A stretch of 64,000 bases of DNA from JABSSA01 sp039984715 (GCA_039984715.1 JBDWUA010000014.1:62001-126000); one strand, 5' to 3'; counted from the first letter of the stretch, positions 34,338 to 43,470 are shown. The notes: generated by a model not told the origin, from the letters alone. Numbers and translations are program-made.

Positions 34338-35495
34338 ATGACCGTTGTGCCCATCACTTCGCCTGATTTGGACGCCGCAGAGGTTTCGTGGTTTTCGGCA
34401 TTGTGTTCGGATGACTATCAATTCTTGGGCGTGCCCGATGGAAACCTGCGGTCCAGCTGGGCGCATTGTTCCGACATTGTAAAAGAGGCCGAAAAACAAG
34501 GCTTTCGCAACATCTTGTGCCCGTCTTCCTATCAGGTTGGTCAGGATACGTTGTCTTTCGTTGCGGGATGCGCGCCAATCACAAATGACATCAATTTGTT
34601 GGCTGCCGTGCGATGCGGGGAAATGCAACCCATCATGCTTGCGCGCACCTTGGCGACGCTTGATCATATGTTGCAAGGTCGTCTGACGGTGAACATCATT
34701 TCCTCTGACTTTCCGGGTGAAAAAGCTGACAGCAATTTTCGCTATCAACGATCACGCGAAGTGGTTGAGATCCTCAAACAGGCATGGAGCCGCGATGAGA
34801 TCAATTTTGAGGGTGAAGTCTACAACTTTAAGGGGCTGACAACGGACCCGGTAAAGCCTTATCAGCAAAATGGCGGGCCACTGCTTTATTTTGGTGGTTA
34901 CAGTCCTGCGGCTTTGGAATTATGCGGTCAGCATTGCGACGTCTATTTGATGTGGCCGGAACCGGTGGAAAACCTTCAACAGCGCATGAAAGACGTCAAT
35001 CAAGTCGCTGAAAAGTATAACAGAACCCTTGATTACGGTCTGCGCGTCCACATGATCGTGCGCGACACAGAACAAGAAGCACGCGAATATGCCGATTACA
35101 TCGCGTCCAAACTGGATGATGAATACGGGCAATTGATCCGTGACCGGGCCTTGGATTCAACGTCGCTTGGTGTGTCGCATCAGGCCCGCGCTCGGGAACT
35201 GGCCGATCAGTTTGGGTATATTGAACCGAACTTGTGGACAGGTGTGGGCCGTGCGCGTTCAGGATGCGGTGCCGCGTTGGTTGGATCCACCGATCAAGTT
35301 CTGTCCAAGATTGAAGAATATCAAAAGATGGGCATTCGCGCCTTTATCTTTTCGGGTTACCCACATCTTGAAGAAGCACAACATTTTGGCCAACGTGTGT
35401 TGCCACAACTGAAAACGTGCAGCCTGCCCCATGCCTATGGTCGCGTGCCCGCGGCCGCACCTTCCACCCCTCTTGCCGTCGGAGAACGTCGCTAA
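34338..35495 (+). CDS. LLM-class flavin-dependent monooxygenase, sulfonate type
   Basis: A 385-residue FMNH2-dependent monooxygenase of the bacterial luciferase/alkanesulfonate (SsuD) family: LDHMLQGRLTVNIISSD, RYQRSREVVEILKQAW, PLLYFGGYSPAALELC, DYGLRVHMIVRDTEQEA. Such enzymes need a separate flavin reductase, here encoded two genes on. With the aldo/keto reductase between them the trio resembles the sulfoquinovose monooxygenase (smo) pathway, in which the C-S bond is cut to sulfite and a 6-oxo sugar. Trp206, Arg236 and His238 are possible sulfonate contacts (inference). It overlaps the next gene by one base (TAATG). Another sulfonate could be the substrate. Confidence 0.8.
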   Translation: MTVVPITSPDLDAAEVSWFSALCSDDYQFLGVPDGNLRSSWAHCSDIVKEAEKQGFRNILCPSSYQVGQDTLSFVAGCAPITNDINLLAAVRCGEMQPIMLARTLATLDHMLQGRLTVNIISSDFPGEKADSNFRYQRSREVVEILKQAWSRDEINFEGEVYNFKGLTTDPVKPYQQNGGPLLYFGGYSPAALELCGQHCDVYLMWPEPVENLQQRMKDVNQVAEKYNRTLDYGLRVHMIVRDTEQEAREYADYIASKLDDEYGQLIRDRALDSTSLGVSHQARARELADQFGYIEPNLWTGVGRARSGCGAALVGSTDQVLSKIEEYQKMGIRAFIFSGYPHLEEAQHFGQRVLPQLKTCSLPHAYGRVPAAAPSTPLAVGERR

Positions 35496-36385
35496 TGAAC
35501 CGTGTAAAGATCACTGATGGTTTGGATTTCAGCCGCATCGTTTATGGGATGTGGCGTTTGGCCGAGGCTGATGACACATCACCTGCCCATGTTGAGGCGA
35601 AAATACAATCTTGTCTGGACCAAGGGATCACAACCTTTGATCAGGCGGATATTTATGGCGGTTACGCTGCCGAAGCTGTCATGGGCACGGCTTTGAAAGC
35701 CAATCCATCGCTGCGCAACAAAATGGAAATCGTCACCAAATGCGATATCGTTGCGCCAGTTGGACGGTATGAAACAACGACGGTGAAACACTACGATACG
35801 TCACGCACGCATATCGAGGCGTCCGTGGAACATTCACTGCGTGAAATGTCGATTGATCACATTGATCTGCTGCTTATTCACCGCCCTGATCCACTGATGG
35901 ATCACTTTGAAACGGGTGGCGCGTTGGATGATCTGGTCGCCAGCGGCAAGGTTCGGTCTGTGGGCGTGTCCAACTTTCGCCCTTGGGATTGGGAATTGCT
36001 GCAATCGGCAATGAAAACGCCGCTGGTCACGAACCAGATTGAGATTTCGTTGGGTGAAATCTCGCCGTTCACAAATGGTGATCTGGCATTCCAGCAACGT
36101 ATCGGTACGCCGATTATGGCGTGGTCACCGTTGGGCGGCGGGTCATTGATGACCGGCACGGGCGATGTGGCGAAAGTTGCCGATGAAATCGCCGCGCAAG
36201 CTGGCGTCGACAGATCAGCCGTCGCAGTCGCTTTCCTTTTGGCTCATCCGGCGAATATCCTGCCAGTTATGGGAACCAATAACCTTGATCGGATCGGGCG
36301 CTTGTCGGATGCGTTGAAAGTTAAGCTTGATCGTGAAGCTTGGTATCGTCTTTATACAGCCGCTCTTGGAAACGAGGTTGCCTGA
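35495..36385 (+). CDS. Aldo/keto reductase, YdhF-like
   Basis: A 296-residue NADPH-dependent TIM-barrel reductase. Motifs are the Asp-Tyr region TTFDQADIYGGY, the catalytic Lys-type segment KMEIVTKCD, HIDLLLIHRPDPLMD and the NADP site region near FLLAHPANILPVMGTN. It resembles E. coli YdhF more than the AKR11 group. Start ATG 35495 overlaps the monooxygenase stop, and its own stop overlaps the flavin-reductase start. In an smo-like route it would reduce the aldehyde product to glucose, which is inference; YdhF-type similarity leaves other substrates possible. Confidence 0.85.
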   Translation: MNRVKITDGLDFSRIVYGMWRLAEADDTSPAHVEAKIQSCLDQGITTFDQADIYGGYAAEAVMGTALKANPSLRNKMEIVTKCDIVAPVGRYETTTVKHYDTSRTHIEASVEHSLREMSIDHIDLLLIHRPDPLMDHFETGGALDDLVASGKVRSVGVSNFRPWDWELLQSAMKTPLVTNQIEISLGEISPFTNGDLAFQQRIGTPIMAWSPLGGGSLMTGTGDVAKVADEIAAQAGVDRSAVAVAFLLAHPANILPVMGTNNLDRIGRLSDALKVKLDREAWYRLYTAALGNEVA

Positions 36386-36897
36386 TGAACATGGTATCGC
36401 CTGAGTTTCCAAAGACCTTCACACCCGATCCAACAAACACACGCAATTTGCGTGATGCGTTTGGAAAATTTGCGACTGGAGTCACGGTTGTCACCTGTGC
36501 CAGCAATCAAGGCCCGATTTGCATAACGGCGAACAGCTTTTCTTCGATATCGCTGGATCCGGCTATGGTGATGTGGGCTATCGATAAAAATTCACGACGT
36601 TATCCGTTTTTTTCAATGGCGGACCGCTTTGCAATTCATATTCTGGAAGCAGACCAAAAAGACCTGTGCGATGCCTGCGCCAAAGACGCATTTTCACTAG
36701 GAGACGTGGAACATGTGGAAAGTGAATACGGTGTCCCACTGATATCAGGATGTTTGTCGCGGTTTGAATGCACACGTGCAGCTTGTCATGACGCAGGGGA
36801 TCACGTGATAATTGTTGGGAAAGTGACACGGGCCGAAGTGAGGGATGGAGACGCTTTGGCCTTTTATGCCGGAAAGTTCGGCCAATTTGCGCAGTGA
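36385..36897 (+). CDS. Flavin reductase-like protein
   Basis: A 170-residue FMN-binding split-barrel protein: NLRDAFGKFATGVTVVTC, ITANSFSSISLDPAMVMW, FAIHILEADQ, GDGDALAFYAGKFGQF-type end. These NAD(P)H:FMN reductases supply reduced flavin to two-component monooxygenases, matching the LLM enzyme two genes upstream. The start overlaps the aldo/keto reductase stop (TGATG). Confidence 0.88.
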   Translation: MNMVSPEFPKTFTPDPTNTRNLRDAFGKFATGVTVVTCASNQGPICITANSFSSISLDPAMVMWAIDKNSRRYPFFSMADRFAIHILEADQKDLCDACAKDAFSLGDVEHVESEYGVPLISGCLSRFECTRAACHDAGDHVIIVGKVTRAEVRDGDALAFYAGKFGQFAQ

Positions 36898-36959
36898 CAT
36901 AGCGCACGCGCCGTAAAAAGGCGCGAAAACACGCGAAACGCGTGACTGGGAGGGCCCGC

Positions 36960-37544
36960 ATGGGCGCATTGCTGGCGGTGATTGCACCGATCGGCTTCGT
37001 TAACGAAGCTGCATTGAAATTGGGTCGCGCGATTGGAGGAATTGCGGTGGCCCTAATGGTCGTGGCAATCCTTGTGCAAGTGTTTTTCCGATATGTGTTG
37101 AACAGCGCCCTACCTTGGCCGGACGAAGCTGCGCGGTTTTGTATGTTGTGGATGGCGGGATTGATGGCGCCCACGGCATTCCGGCGCGGCGGTTTCGTGG
37201 CAATCGACATGTTCGGACGTGCGTTGCCAACCAAGGCCGGTCAATTTCTGAACTTGATCTTGTTTTTGATATGCCTCGCGGTCTTGTTGGTCGGCGTTGA
37301 AATCGGCTGGAACGAAGTCACCGGATTTGGTGGGAAATTCAAATCCGCATCGCTTTACCTACCGCTGGGTGGTGGCGAATGGTACCGCCTGCCCCGCAGC
37401 TGGATGATGGCATCGCTTTTGGTGGGTATCGTTCTTTTGATCTCGGTCAATGTTGAGCTGATCTTGCGATCAATCGTGACCTTGATTGGGGGCGGTGATC
37501 GGCTGCAACCGATTCCAGATGCGGAAACGGTGGGGGCGGATTAA
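36960..37544 (+). CDS. TRAP transporter small permease (DctQ type)
   Basis: A 194-residue membrane protein with four hydrophobic segments and the DctQ pattern VFFRYVLNSALPWPDEAARFCMLWMAG. GGGAGG precedes ATG 36960; an in-frame GTG at 36942 is less likely. It is directly followed by the large permease gene with no gap. TRAP systems import organic acids, sugar acids and sulfonates such as isethionate, using the sodium or proton gradient. Confidence 0.92.
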   Translation: MGALLAVIAPIGFVNEAALKLGRAIGGIAVALMVVAILVQVFFRYVLNSALPWPDEAARFCMLWMAGLMAPTAFRRGGFVAIDMFGRALPTKAGQFLNLILFLICLAVLLVGVEIGWNEVTGFGGKFKSASLYLPLGGGEWYRLPRSWMMASLLVGIVLLISVNVELILRSIVTLIGGGDRLQPIPDAETVGAD

Positions 37545-39020
37545 ATGCTGATTTGGTTCCTTCCCGCGTTCTTGATCTTTTTGATGATCGGCTTGCCGGT
37601 TTTCTTTGGCTTGCTTGCGGCACCGGGCATCTTGCTTTGGTTGAACGGCCAAGAAAAAGAGATCACTTTGCTTTATCGCAACCTTTACAATGGCATGGAC
37701 AGTTTTCCGCTGATGGCCATTCCGTTTTTCATGTTGGCGGGCGAGCTGATGAACCGTGGCGGGATAACGATCCGTCTTGTTGAATTCAGCCAAGCCTTGA
37801 TGGGCCATCTGCGTGGCGGCTTGGCTCAGGTCAACATTCTGTCCTCGATCCTCTTTGCCGGGCTCAGCGGATCTGCGGTTGCGGATACATCCGCGCTTGG
37901 ATCCATGTTGATCCCCGCCATGGAAAAAGAAGGCTATACGCGCAAATTTGCAGCAGCCATTACCGCGGCCAGCTCGGTTATCGGCCCGATTATACCACCA
38001 TCGGGCATCATGATCATTTACGCCTATGTTATGGGCGAAAGCGTGGCTGCACTGTTCCTTGCCGGGATCGTTCCCGGAATCCTTGTGGGCGTCGGGTTGA
38101 TGATCATGGTGCGTTTGATGGCGGATCGTTACGATTTGCCCGCTGCTCACCGCGTTGATCTGACGGGCACACAATTGGGCCAAGTCGAATGGTGGGTTTC
38201 GTTTGTCCTTGTCCGTCTCAACATCGCTTTGGTCATCTGGTCATTTATGCCCGCCCCGGAAGGGTTAAGCGCGGGCATGTCGTGGGGTATGCTTTTGATC
38301 GCCCTTCTGATCGCACATGTGATCTTTTTGGGCATCCGTCGCATGGTCAGTCATGATTTCCGGATGGTGTGCAAAAGGGCGATGGTGCCACTGCAAACGC
38401 CGATTTTGATCTTGGGCGGTATTCTGGCGGGTGTGTTCACCCCAACCGAAGCTGCGGCCGTTGCTGTGGCTTACGCGATCATGGTTGGGTTCCTCATCCT
38501 GCGCAGCCTGAAATGGAGCGACATCCCACAGGTGTTGGTGAATTCCGGAATTACATCTGCAGTCGTTTTGCTTTTGGTTGGGGCTGCGATGGCGTTCAAA
38601 ACCGTTGTCAGCCTAAGCCATGCGCCGGAACAATTGGCCGAATTTATATTGTCCCTCAGCGAGAACCCTTTGATCTTGTTGTTCTTGATCAACCTGCTTT
38701 TGTTCATCGTTGGAATGTTCTTGGACGCGGGTCCTGCCATTATCATTCTGGGGCCAATTTTGGGACCGATCTTTACGGATCTAGGCGTGGATTCCATCCA
38801 CTTTGCAATCATCATGAGCGTCAACCTGACCGTCGGTCTGGCCACGCCGCCCATGGGGCTTGTGTTATTCGTGGCGTCTGCCGTCTCGAAAGAGAGGGTC
38901 GAAACAATCGCCCGCACGATTTTACCGTTTTTGGCTGTCGAAGTGTTTGTGATCTTCTTGATCACATTCGTGCCAGCCATTTCCATGACGATCCCGAGAC
39001 TAACCGGGTTTGCGAACTGA
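37545..39020 (+). CDS. TRAP transporter large permease (DctM type)
   Basis: A 491-residue multi-spanning protein with about 12 helices and the DctM signature region FAGLSGSAVADTSALGSMLIPAM, then GPIIPPSGIMIIYAY and GVFTPTEAAAVAV. It forms the translocation channel with the adjacent small permease. It begins on the base after the small-permease stop, so translation is coupled. Confidence 0.95.
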   Translation: MLIWFLPAFLIFLMIGLPVFFGLLAAPGILLWLNGQEKEITLLYRNLYNGMDSFPLMAIPFFMLAGELMNRGGITIRLVEFSQALMGHLRGGLAQVNILSSILFAGLSGSAVADTSALGSMLIPAMEKEGYTRKFAAAITAASSVIGPIIPPSGIMIIYAYVMGESVAALFLAGIVPGILVGVGLMIMVRLMADRYDLPAAHRVDLTGTQLGQVEWWVSFVLVRLNIALVIWSFMPAPEGLSAGMSWGMLLIALLIAHVIFLGIRRMVSHDFRMVCKRAMVPLQTPILILGGILAGVFTPTEAAAVAVAYAIMVGFLILRSLKWSDIPQVLVNSGITSAVVLLLVGAAMAFKTVVSLSHAPEQLAEFILSLSENPLILLFLINLLLFIVGMFLDAGPAIIILGPILGPIFTDLGVDSIHFAIIMSVNLTVGLATPPMGLVLFVASAVSKERVETIARTILPFLAVEVFVIFLITFVPAISMTIPRLTGFAN

Positions 39021-39046
39021 GCCACTAATTAACCAGGGAGGTACCT

Positions 39047-40111
39047 ATGCTCAAATCTATCCTTAAACCTTTGACGATGGCAGCCGTGCTTGCATCGTCC
39101 GCAATCGCTGCACAGGCGGCTGATTTTACAATCCGCGCAACCGCGAATTCGAATGAGAACGACGAAGACTATGATGGTCTTGTTGTGTTCAAAAACTATG
39201 TCGAACAAGCATCAAACGGCGCAATCGAAGTCGAAATGTTCATCGGCACACAGCTGTGTTCAAACGGTGCGGAATGTTTGCAAGGTGTGGCCGACGGCAA
39301 CATCGACGTTTATATTTCCACATCTGGTGGCGCGTCGGGCATCTTTCCCTTCGTGCAGGTTCTTGATTTGCCTTACCTGATGGCAGATGACCGCGTGGCC
39401 GAAGCCGCGTTGTCCAGCGGAACGGAATTCACAAAAACCATGCAGTCCATGACAATGGAAGCATCCGGCGGTGCCATCCGTCTGATGACCATCGGTAACA
39501 CAGGTGGCTGGCGCAACTTTGCCAACACGAAACGCCGTGTTGCCAACCCGACTGACATGGAAGGCCTGAAAATCCGTACTGTTGTCGCTGACTTGCCTCA
39601 AGAGCTTGTGAAAGCCCTTGGTGCGGCGCCGACACCGATCCCGTGGCCAGAGCTGTTCACATCGTTCCAGACGGGCGTTGTGGAAGGTTCCAAAAACGGC
39701 ATCACTGACATCATGGGTATGAAATTCCCTGATGCTGGTCTTAAATACGTCACGCTTGACGGTCACGCCTACATGGGTGCGCTGTGGTTCATGAACAACG
39801 AAAAACTGTCGTCCATGTCACCAGAGCTGCGCAATGTTGTGGCTGATGGGTTCTATCAACTGCAACAGGCAACCTTTGCGTCGCCAAAACGTAAGTCGAT
39901 CCAAGCCTATCAGGATTTCACCGCGGCCGGTGGCGATCTTTATGTGCCAACGCCCGAAGAAAAAACAGCGTTCAAAGACGCCGCTGCACCCGTTTATGAC
40001 TGGTTCAAAGGCAATGTTGATGGCGGTCAGGCAATCTTTGATGCGCTGACATCAACCGTTTCGTCCGTCGAAGCGGATATCGACGCGTCGCGTACTTCTG
40101 ACACGCAATAA
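39047..40111 (+). CDS. TRAP transporter substrate-binding protein (DctP type)
   Basis: A 354-residue periplasmic receptor with a signal peptide (MLKSILKPLTMAAVLASSAI, cut after AQA). The mature part has the DctP pattern: LQGVADGNIDVYIST, the ligand-arginine region LKIRTVVADLPQELVKALGAAPTPIPWPE and FQTGVVEGSKNG. The segment MEGLKIRT carries the Arg that normally binds a substrate carboxylate or sulfonate. It ends the monooxygenase operon; a terminator follows. Confidence 0.93.
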   Translation: MLKSILKPLTMAAVLASSAIAAQAADFTIRATANSNENDEDYDGLVVFKNYVEQASNGAIEVEMFIGTQLCSNGAECLQGVADGNIDVYISTSGGASGIFPFVQVLDLPYLMADDRVAEAALSSGTEFTKTMQSMTMEASGGAIRLMTIGNTGGWRNFANTKRRVANPTDMEGLKIRTVVADLPQELVKALGAAPTPIPWPELFTSFQTGVVEGSKNGITDIMGMKFPDAGLKYVTLDGHAYMGALWFMNNEKLSSMSPELRNVVADGFYQLQQATFASPKRKSIQAYQDFTAAGGDLYVPTPEEKTAFKDAAAPVYDWFKGNVDGGQAIFDALTSTVSSVEADIDASRTSDTQ

Positions 40112-40134
40112 ACAATCGAATGCGAACGTATTTA

Positions 40135-40161
40135 GGCGGTCCCAATTGGGGCCGCCTTTTT
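40135..40161 (+). terminator. Terminator of the monooxygenase-TRAP operon
   Basis: Nine-pair stem GGCGGTCCC-AATT-GGGGCCGCC (one G-U) at 40135-40156 followed by TTTTT. It begins 24 bp after the DctP-type gene stop. Confidence 0.9.
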
Positions 40162-40235
40162 CGGTCTTGACGTGTTGTTGGCCTTAGCAGTTCATATAAA
40201 GCGTTGGGAACGACGACGTTGAAGCGAACTAGAGC

Positions 40236-41045
40236 TCAATAGACACCCAAAGCTTCAAGCATCTCGATTGCGATCATTTCGCGTTTTTCTGCATCGGCAT
40301 CTGATTTCATATCAATGTTCAACGCGAAGGGATAGATTGCGCCCTTGCGTTCCACCCATCCGACAAACCAACCAATGTCCGGATCGGGTGCGGTCGTCCA
40401 ACCTGTTTTTGCAAACAAAACGGAGTCGTCCCGTCGACCGAGACGTAGAATATCGCGCACGGCCAATTGATGTTCCATTTGCATTGCGAGGGTTTGAGTC
40501 GCCAATAGTGCCAAGAAATCAACTTGCTCAAACGGCGTGATTTTTAGCGGACCCTTCAGCCAAAATGTTTCGACATCCTTGCCCGCTTGTTGATTGCCGT
40601 AATCCAGCACGTTCAACCAATGCGCATAACCGTCCAGGCCAATGCGACGCGCTATTTCTTGGTAGACGGGCACGTTTGACACTTTGATAGCATCCCGCAT
40701 CGACATGTCTTGTTCCCAGCGAGCGATGGGCTGTGGGCGCCCGCCATAGGGTATGATTTCTTCTACATCCTCCACAACACGGGTTTCTAACGCGATCAGG
40801 CTGTTTGCGATTTTGAAGGTGGATGCGGGATACATGCGCCTGTCGGCCCGTTTTTCGTTCACGACGACATATCGATCCGTTTCAGGATCAATCAGCACAA
40901 ATGTTCCCGTGACGCTGTGCTGGTCAAACACGGCCTGTAGGTCCGATCGAACCATGCGATCCTGTGCAGCAGCCTGTTGCCCAAGAGTGGCAAAAACAAC
41001 TGCAATTGCGATCAAAAAAAGGGAATGCCCAATTGAATTATTCAT
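40236..41045 (-). CDS. Class D (OXA-type) beta-lactamase
   Basis: A secreted serine beta-lactamase of 269 residues with signal peptide (MNNSIGHSLFLIAIAVVFA; cut after AAA|QD). All class D motifs are present: Ser75-Thr-Phe-Lys78, Ser123-Asn-Val125, Tyr149-Gly-Asn151, Trp162 and Lys213-Thr-Gly215. It should therefore be active, hydrolysing penicillins in the periplasm; spectrum cannot be told. ATG 41045 is preferred over an upstream in-frame start at 41126 because it begins the signal peptide. No mobile element touches it, so it looks like a resident chromosomal gene. Confidence 0.93.
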   Translation of the reverse strand: MNNSIGHSLFLIAIAVVFATLGQQAAAQDRMVRSDLQAVFDQHSVTGTFVLIDPETDRYVVVNEKRADRRMYPASTFKIANSLIALETRVVEDVEEIIPYGGRPQPIARWEQDMSMRDAIKVSNVPVYQEIARRIGLDGYAHWLNVLDYGNQQAGKDVETFWLKGPLKITPFEQVDFLALLATQTLAMQMEHQLAVRDILRLGRRDDSVLFAKTGWTTAPDPDIGWFVGWVERKGAIYPFALNIDMKSDADAEKREMIAIEMLEALGVY

Positions 41046-41206
41046 GATCTGACCTGCCTTGAAAGGTCTTTGGCGTGAAACAGCACGATGTGGTGTGTAT
41101 GAAACTTTTCCGAACGTCACTAACACATGGACGTGAGATTGCAGTAACAGGTGTTCACAGGCCGCTAAAGGGTCACCACTCTTTGCTGCAAAGAAGGAGA
41201 AGAACT

Positions 41207-42415
41207 ATGCCGACTGAACGCATCACGTTTACGGGTCACGATGGCTCGGAACTTGCCGCTCGTCTTGATCTGCCTGACGGTCCGGTGCTGGCCAACGCGT
41301 TGTTTGCGCATTGTTTTACATGCGGCAAGGATATTCCGGCCGCCCGCAGGATCGCTGCACGTTTGGCGTCGCTTGGGATTGCTGTTTTGCGCTTTGACTT
41401 TACGGGCTTGGGGCATTCGAAGGGTGAATTTGCCAACACGAATTTCACATCCAACGTCCAAGACCTAGTGTTGGCGGCAAAATTCATGACCGAACGTGGC
41501 AACGCCCCGGCCCTGTTGATCGGTCACAGCCTTGGCGGAGCTGCCGTTTTGAAAGCAGGCAGCCAACTGGACGAAATCAAAGCGATTGCGACCATTGGCG
41601 CCCCGTTTGATCCGGGTCACGTCACGCATAATTTCGAAAGCGCCCTGCCTGAAATCCAATCCGAAGGCGTGGCTGAGGTTAATCTGGGCGGACGTCCAAT
41701 TCGCATTGGGCAATCCTTTGTCGAAGACGTCAAACAAACGGCCCTGACTGACTCGATAGCCAAGTTGAATTCGGCCTTGTTGGTGTTGCACGCGCCGCAA
41801 GACGGGATCGTTTCCATTGATAACGCCAGCCAGATCTTTTTGGCAGCCAAGCATCCCAAAAGCTTTGTGACTTTGGACGATGCGGATCATCTTGTGACAG
41901 AAGCCGAACATGCTGAATACGCAGCTGATGTGATTTCGACATGGGCATCAAAGTATCTAAACCTGCATCACCACGCCGCCGATCCAGATACGCCAGAAGG
42001 TGTTGTGCGGTCAGCCGAGGCTGATTCAGCGGGCTTTTTGCAAGACATCCAAAGCGGGCCACATCATCACCTTTTGGCGGATGAACCCATCAGTGTTGGG
42101 GGCACAAACAAGGGCCTAACACCTTACGGGTTTCTATCGGCAGGGCTCGCGGCGTGTACGTCGATGACCATTCGTATGTATGCGCGGCGTAAAGGATGGT
42201 CTTTGGATCATGTCAGTGTCGATGTCAGCCACGCCAAAATGCACGCTGGGGACGCGGGTGAAAACAGCAAGATTGATGAATGGATTCGCCGGATCACGTT
42301 GCTTGGTGACTTGGATGCCGAACAACGTCAAAGGTTGCTTGAGATTGCGGATAAATGCCCGGTTCACCGAACGTTAGAGCATTCTTCACGCGTGGTGACG
42401 GAACTCGCGGTATAG
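41207..42415 (+). CDS. Alpha/beta hydrolase-OsmC fusion protein
   Basis: A 402-residue fusion. Residues 1-255 are an alpha/beta hydrolase with nucleophile Ser108 (LIGHSLGG), a late Asp in HAPQDGIVSI and His in DDADHLVTE. Residues about 265-402 are an OsmC-like domain with two candidate peroxidatic cysteines (AGLAACTSMT and DKCPVHRTLE), which reduce organic hydroperoxides. The fusion is a recognised architecture; the joint substrate is unknown, plausibly a lipid-peroxide or ester. AAGGAG lies 9 bases before ATG 41207. It is divergent from the beta-lactamase. Confidence 0.9.
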   Translation: MPTERITFTGHDGSELAARLDLPDGPVLANALFAHCFTCGKDIPAARRIAARLASLGIAVLRFDFTGLGHSKGEFANTNFTSNVQDLVLAAKFMTERGNAPALLIGHSLGGAAVLKAGSQLDEIKAIATIGAPFDPGHVTHNFESALPEIQSEGVAEVNLGGRPIRIGQSFVEDVKQTALTDSIAKLNSALLVLHAPQDGIVSIDNASQIFLAAKHPKSFVTLDDADHLVTEAEHAEYAADVISTWASKYLNLHHHAADPDTPEGVVRSAEADSAGFLQDIQSGPHHHLLADEPISVGGTNKGLTPYGFLSAGLAACTSMTIRMYARRKGWSLDHVSVDVSHAKMHAGDAGENSKIDEWIRRITLLGDLDAEQRQRLLEIADKCPVHRTLEHSSRVVTELAV

Positions 42416-42416
42416 A

Positions 42417-42450
42417 AAAAGGGCGCAAGGTTAATGCCTTGCGCCCTTTT
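42417..42450. terminator. Bidirectional terminator between hydrolase-OsmC gene and bioY
   Basis: A perfect 14-bp stem AAAAGGGCGCAAGG/CCTTGCGCCCTTTT with loop TTAATG (42431-42436). Runs of A and T on both sides let it serve both convergent genes. Confidence 0.93.
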
Positions 42451-42467
42451 GTTCATCTTTTGATGGA

Positions 42468-43067
42468 TTATGTACGGGCTTTGCCGACAAACGACCAAAC
42501 TGCAGGCAAGATGACAGCAGCCAAAACCAATTTAAGGGCATCCCCGATTAGGAACGGTGTCAGACCCCACTGCAGAATGGGCTGATCCCATCCGTAAAGC
42601 TGACCCAACCAGATCAAGCCCGGTACGTAAATCAATACATTCCCGATCAGCATCGCCAGCGCCATCCAGACAAACGACCGATCCCAGCCGCGACGCGCCA
42701 ACAGACCCAATGCAAAAGTGGCAAGGACGTAACCGACCAGATATCCACCGGTGCCGCCCATCATATATGTCAGGCCGAATTTTTCTGCCGACGATCCTGC
42801 GAACACGTCAAACCCAATCGCGCCCACAATCATATATCCAAGGATGGTCACCAAACCCAGTCGCGCACCATAGGCGGCGCCGATGCTGAGCACTGCAAAC
42901 GTGCCCATCGTGATTGGAACAGGCCACATTGGAACCTTGATTTTCGCCGCAACCGCAAGGATTGCAATTCCCAGAACCACAAGAGCGGCCTGTTTGACGC
43001 GCAAGCCCACACCTTGGTCAGCACCCCAAATCTCGGTTAGGACTTTGTTGTTCAAAGTTGTTTCCAT
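42468..43067 (-). CDS. bioY: Biotin transporter S component BioY
   Basis: A 199-residue six-helix membrane protein binding biotin. It carries the BioY pattern KIKVPMWPVPITMGTFAV, GARLGLVTILGYMIVGAIG and TYMMGGTGGYLVGYV. GAGGAG lies 7 bases before ATG 43067. No bioM/bioN energising genes are adjacent, so it either works alone, as reported for some BioY proteins, or uses partners elsewhere. The FNR-like site upstream could also affect it. Confidence 0.93.
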   Translation of the reverse strand: METTLNNKVLTEIWGADQGVGLRVKQAALVVLGIAILAVAAKIKVPMWPVPITMGTFAVLSIGAAYGARLGLVTILGYMIVGAIGFDVFAGSSAEKFGLTYMMGGTGGYLVGYVLATFALGLLARRGWDRSFVWMALAMLIGNVLIYVPGLIWLGQLYGWDQPILQWGLTPFLIGDALKLVLAAVILPAVWSFVGKART

Positions 43068-43145
43068 TCTATCCGCTCCTCGCGATGTTTTTCTTGCGAT
43101 GGGTTTTGCCAAGACTGAGTAATTGCTGCAAGTGCAAAGCGACCT

Positions 43146-43159
43146 TTGATCGAGATCAA
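43146..43159. promoter_or_regulatory. FNR/FnrL-type box
   Basis: TTGATCGAGATCAA matches the FNR consensus TTGAT-N4-ATCAA at every fixed position. It lies 54-67 bp upstream of the DUF6455-like gene and 79-92 bp upstream of bioY, which is divergent. The spacing suits activation of the small gene under low oxygen. Confidence 0.8.
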
Positions 43160-43212
43160 AGTATTCATTTTAGACTTTCAGTACGTTCGACGTGATATGA
43201 AAGGGAAAATCC

Positions 43213-43470
43213 ATGAGTATTTTTACACGGCTATCGGTCAGCCAAGACCAGTCCAGACGTATGGCAGACAAAGTTGGTGCAGATTTGGAAAATGCTTACG
43301 ACGCAGAAACAATGTCAGGTGTAATGGAGCTTCGAGGGATCACGTTAAGATGTGCAGCATGCGACAGTCATGCGGCCTGCGCAAAATTGATGAACGAGAA
43401 CGAAACCTTGGATGAACCGCCAGAATACTGTCGAAATGCAGCAATGTTTCGCAGGCTTCAGCGCGAATAA
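43213..43470 (+). CDS. DUF6455-like small cysteine-containing protein
   Basis: An 85-residue cytoplasmic protein (MSIFTRLSVSQDQSRRM) with a Cys pattern LRCAACDSHAAC...YCRNAAMF, four to five cysteines that could bind a metal or Fe-S cluster. It fits the DUF6455 type found in Rhodobacterales. A perfect FNR-type box stands in its promoter, so it is probably induced by low oxygen. Function unknown. Confidence 0.75.
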   Translation: MSIFTRLSVSQDQSRRMADKVGADLENAYDAETMSGVMELRGITLRCAACDSHAACAKLMNENETLDEPPEYCRNAAMFRRLQRE

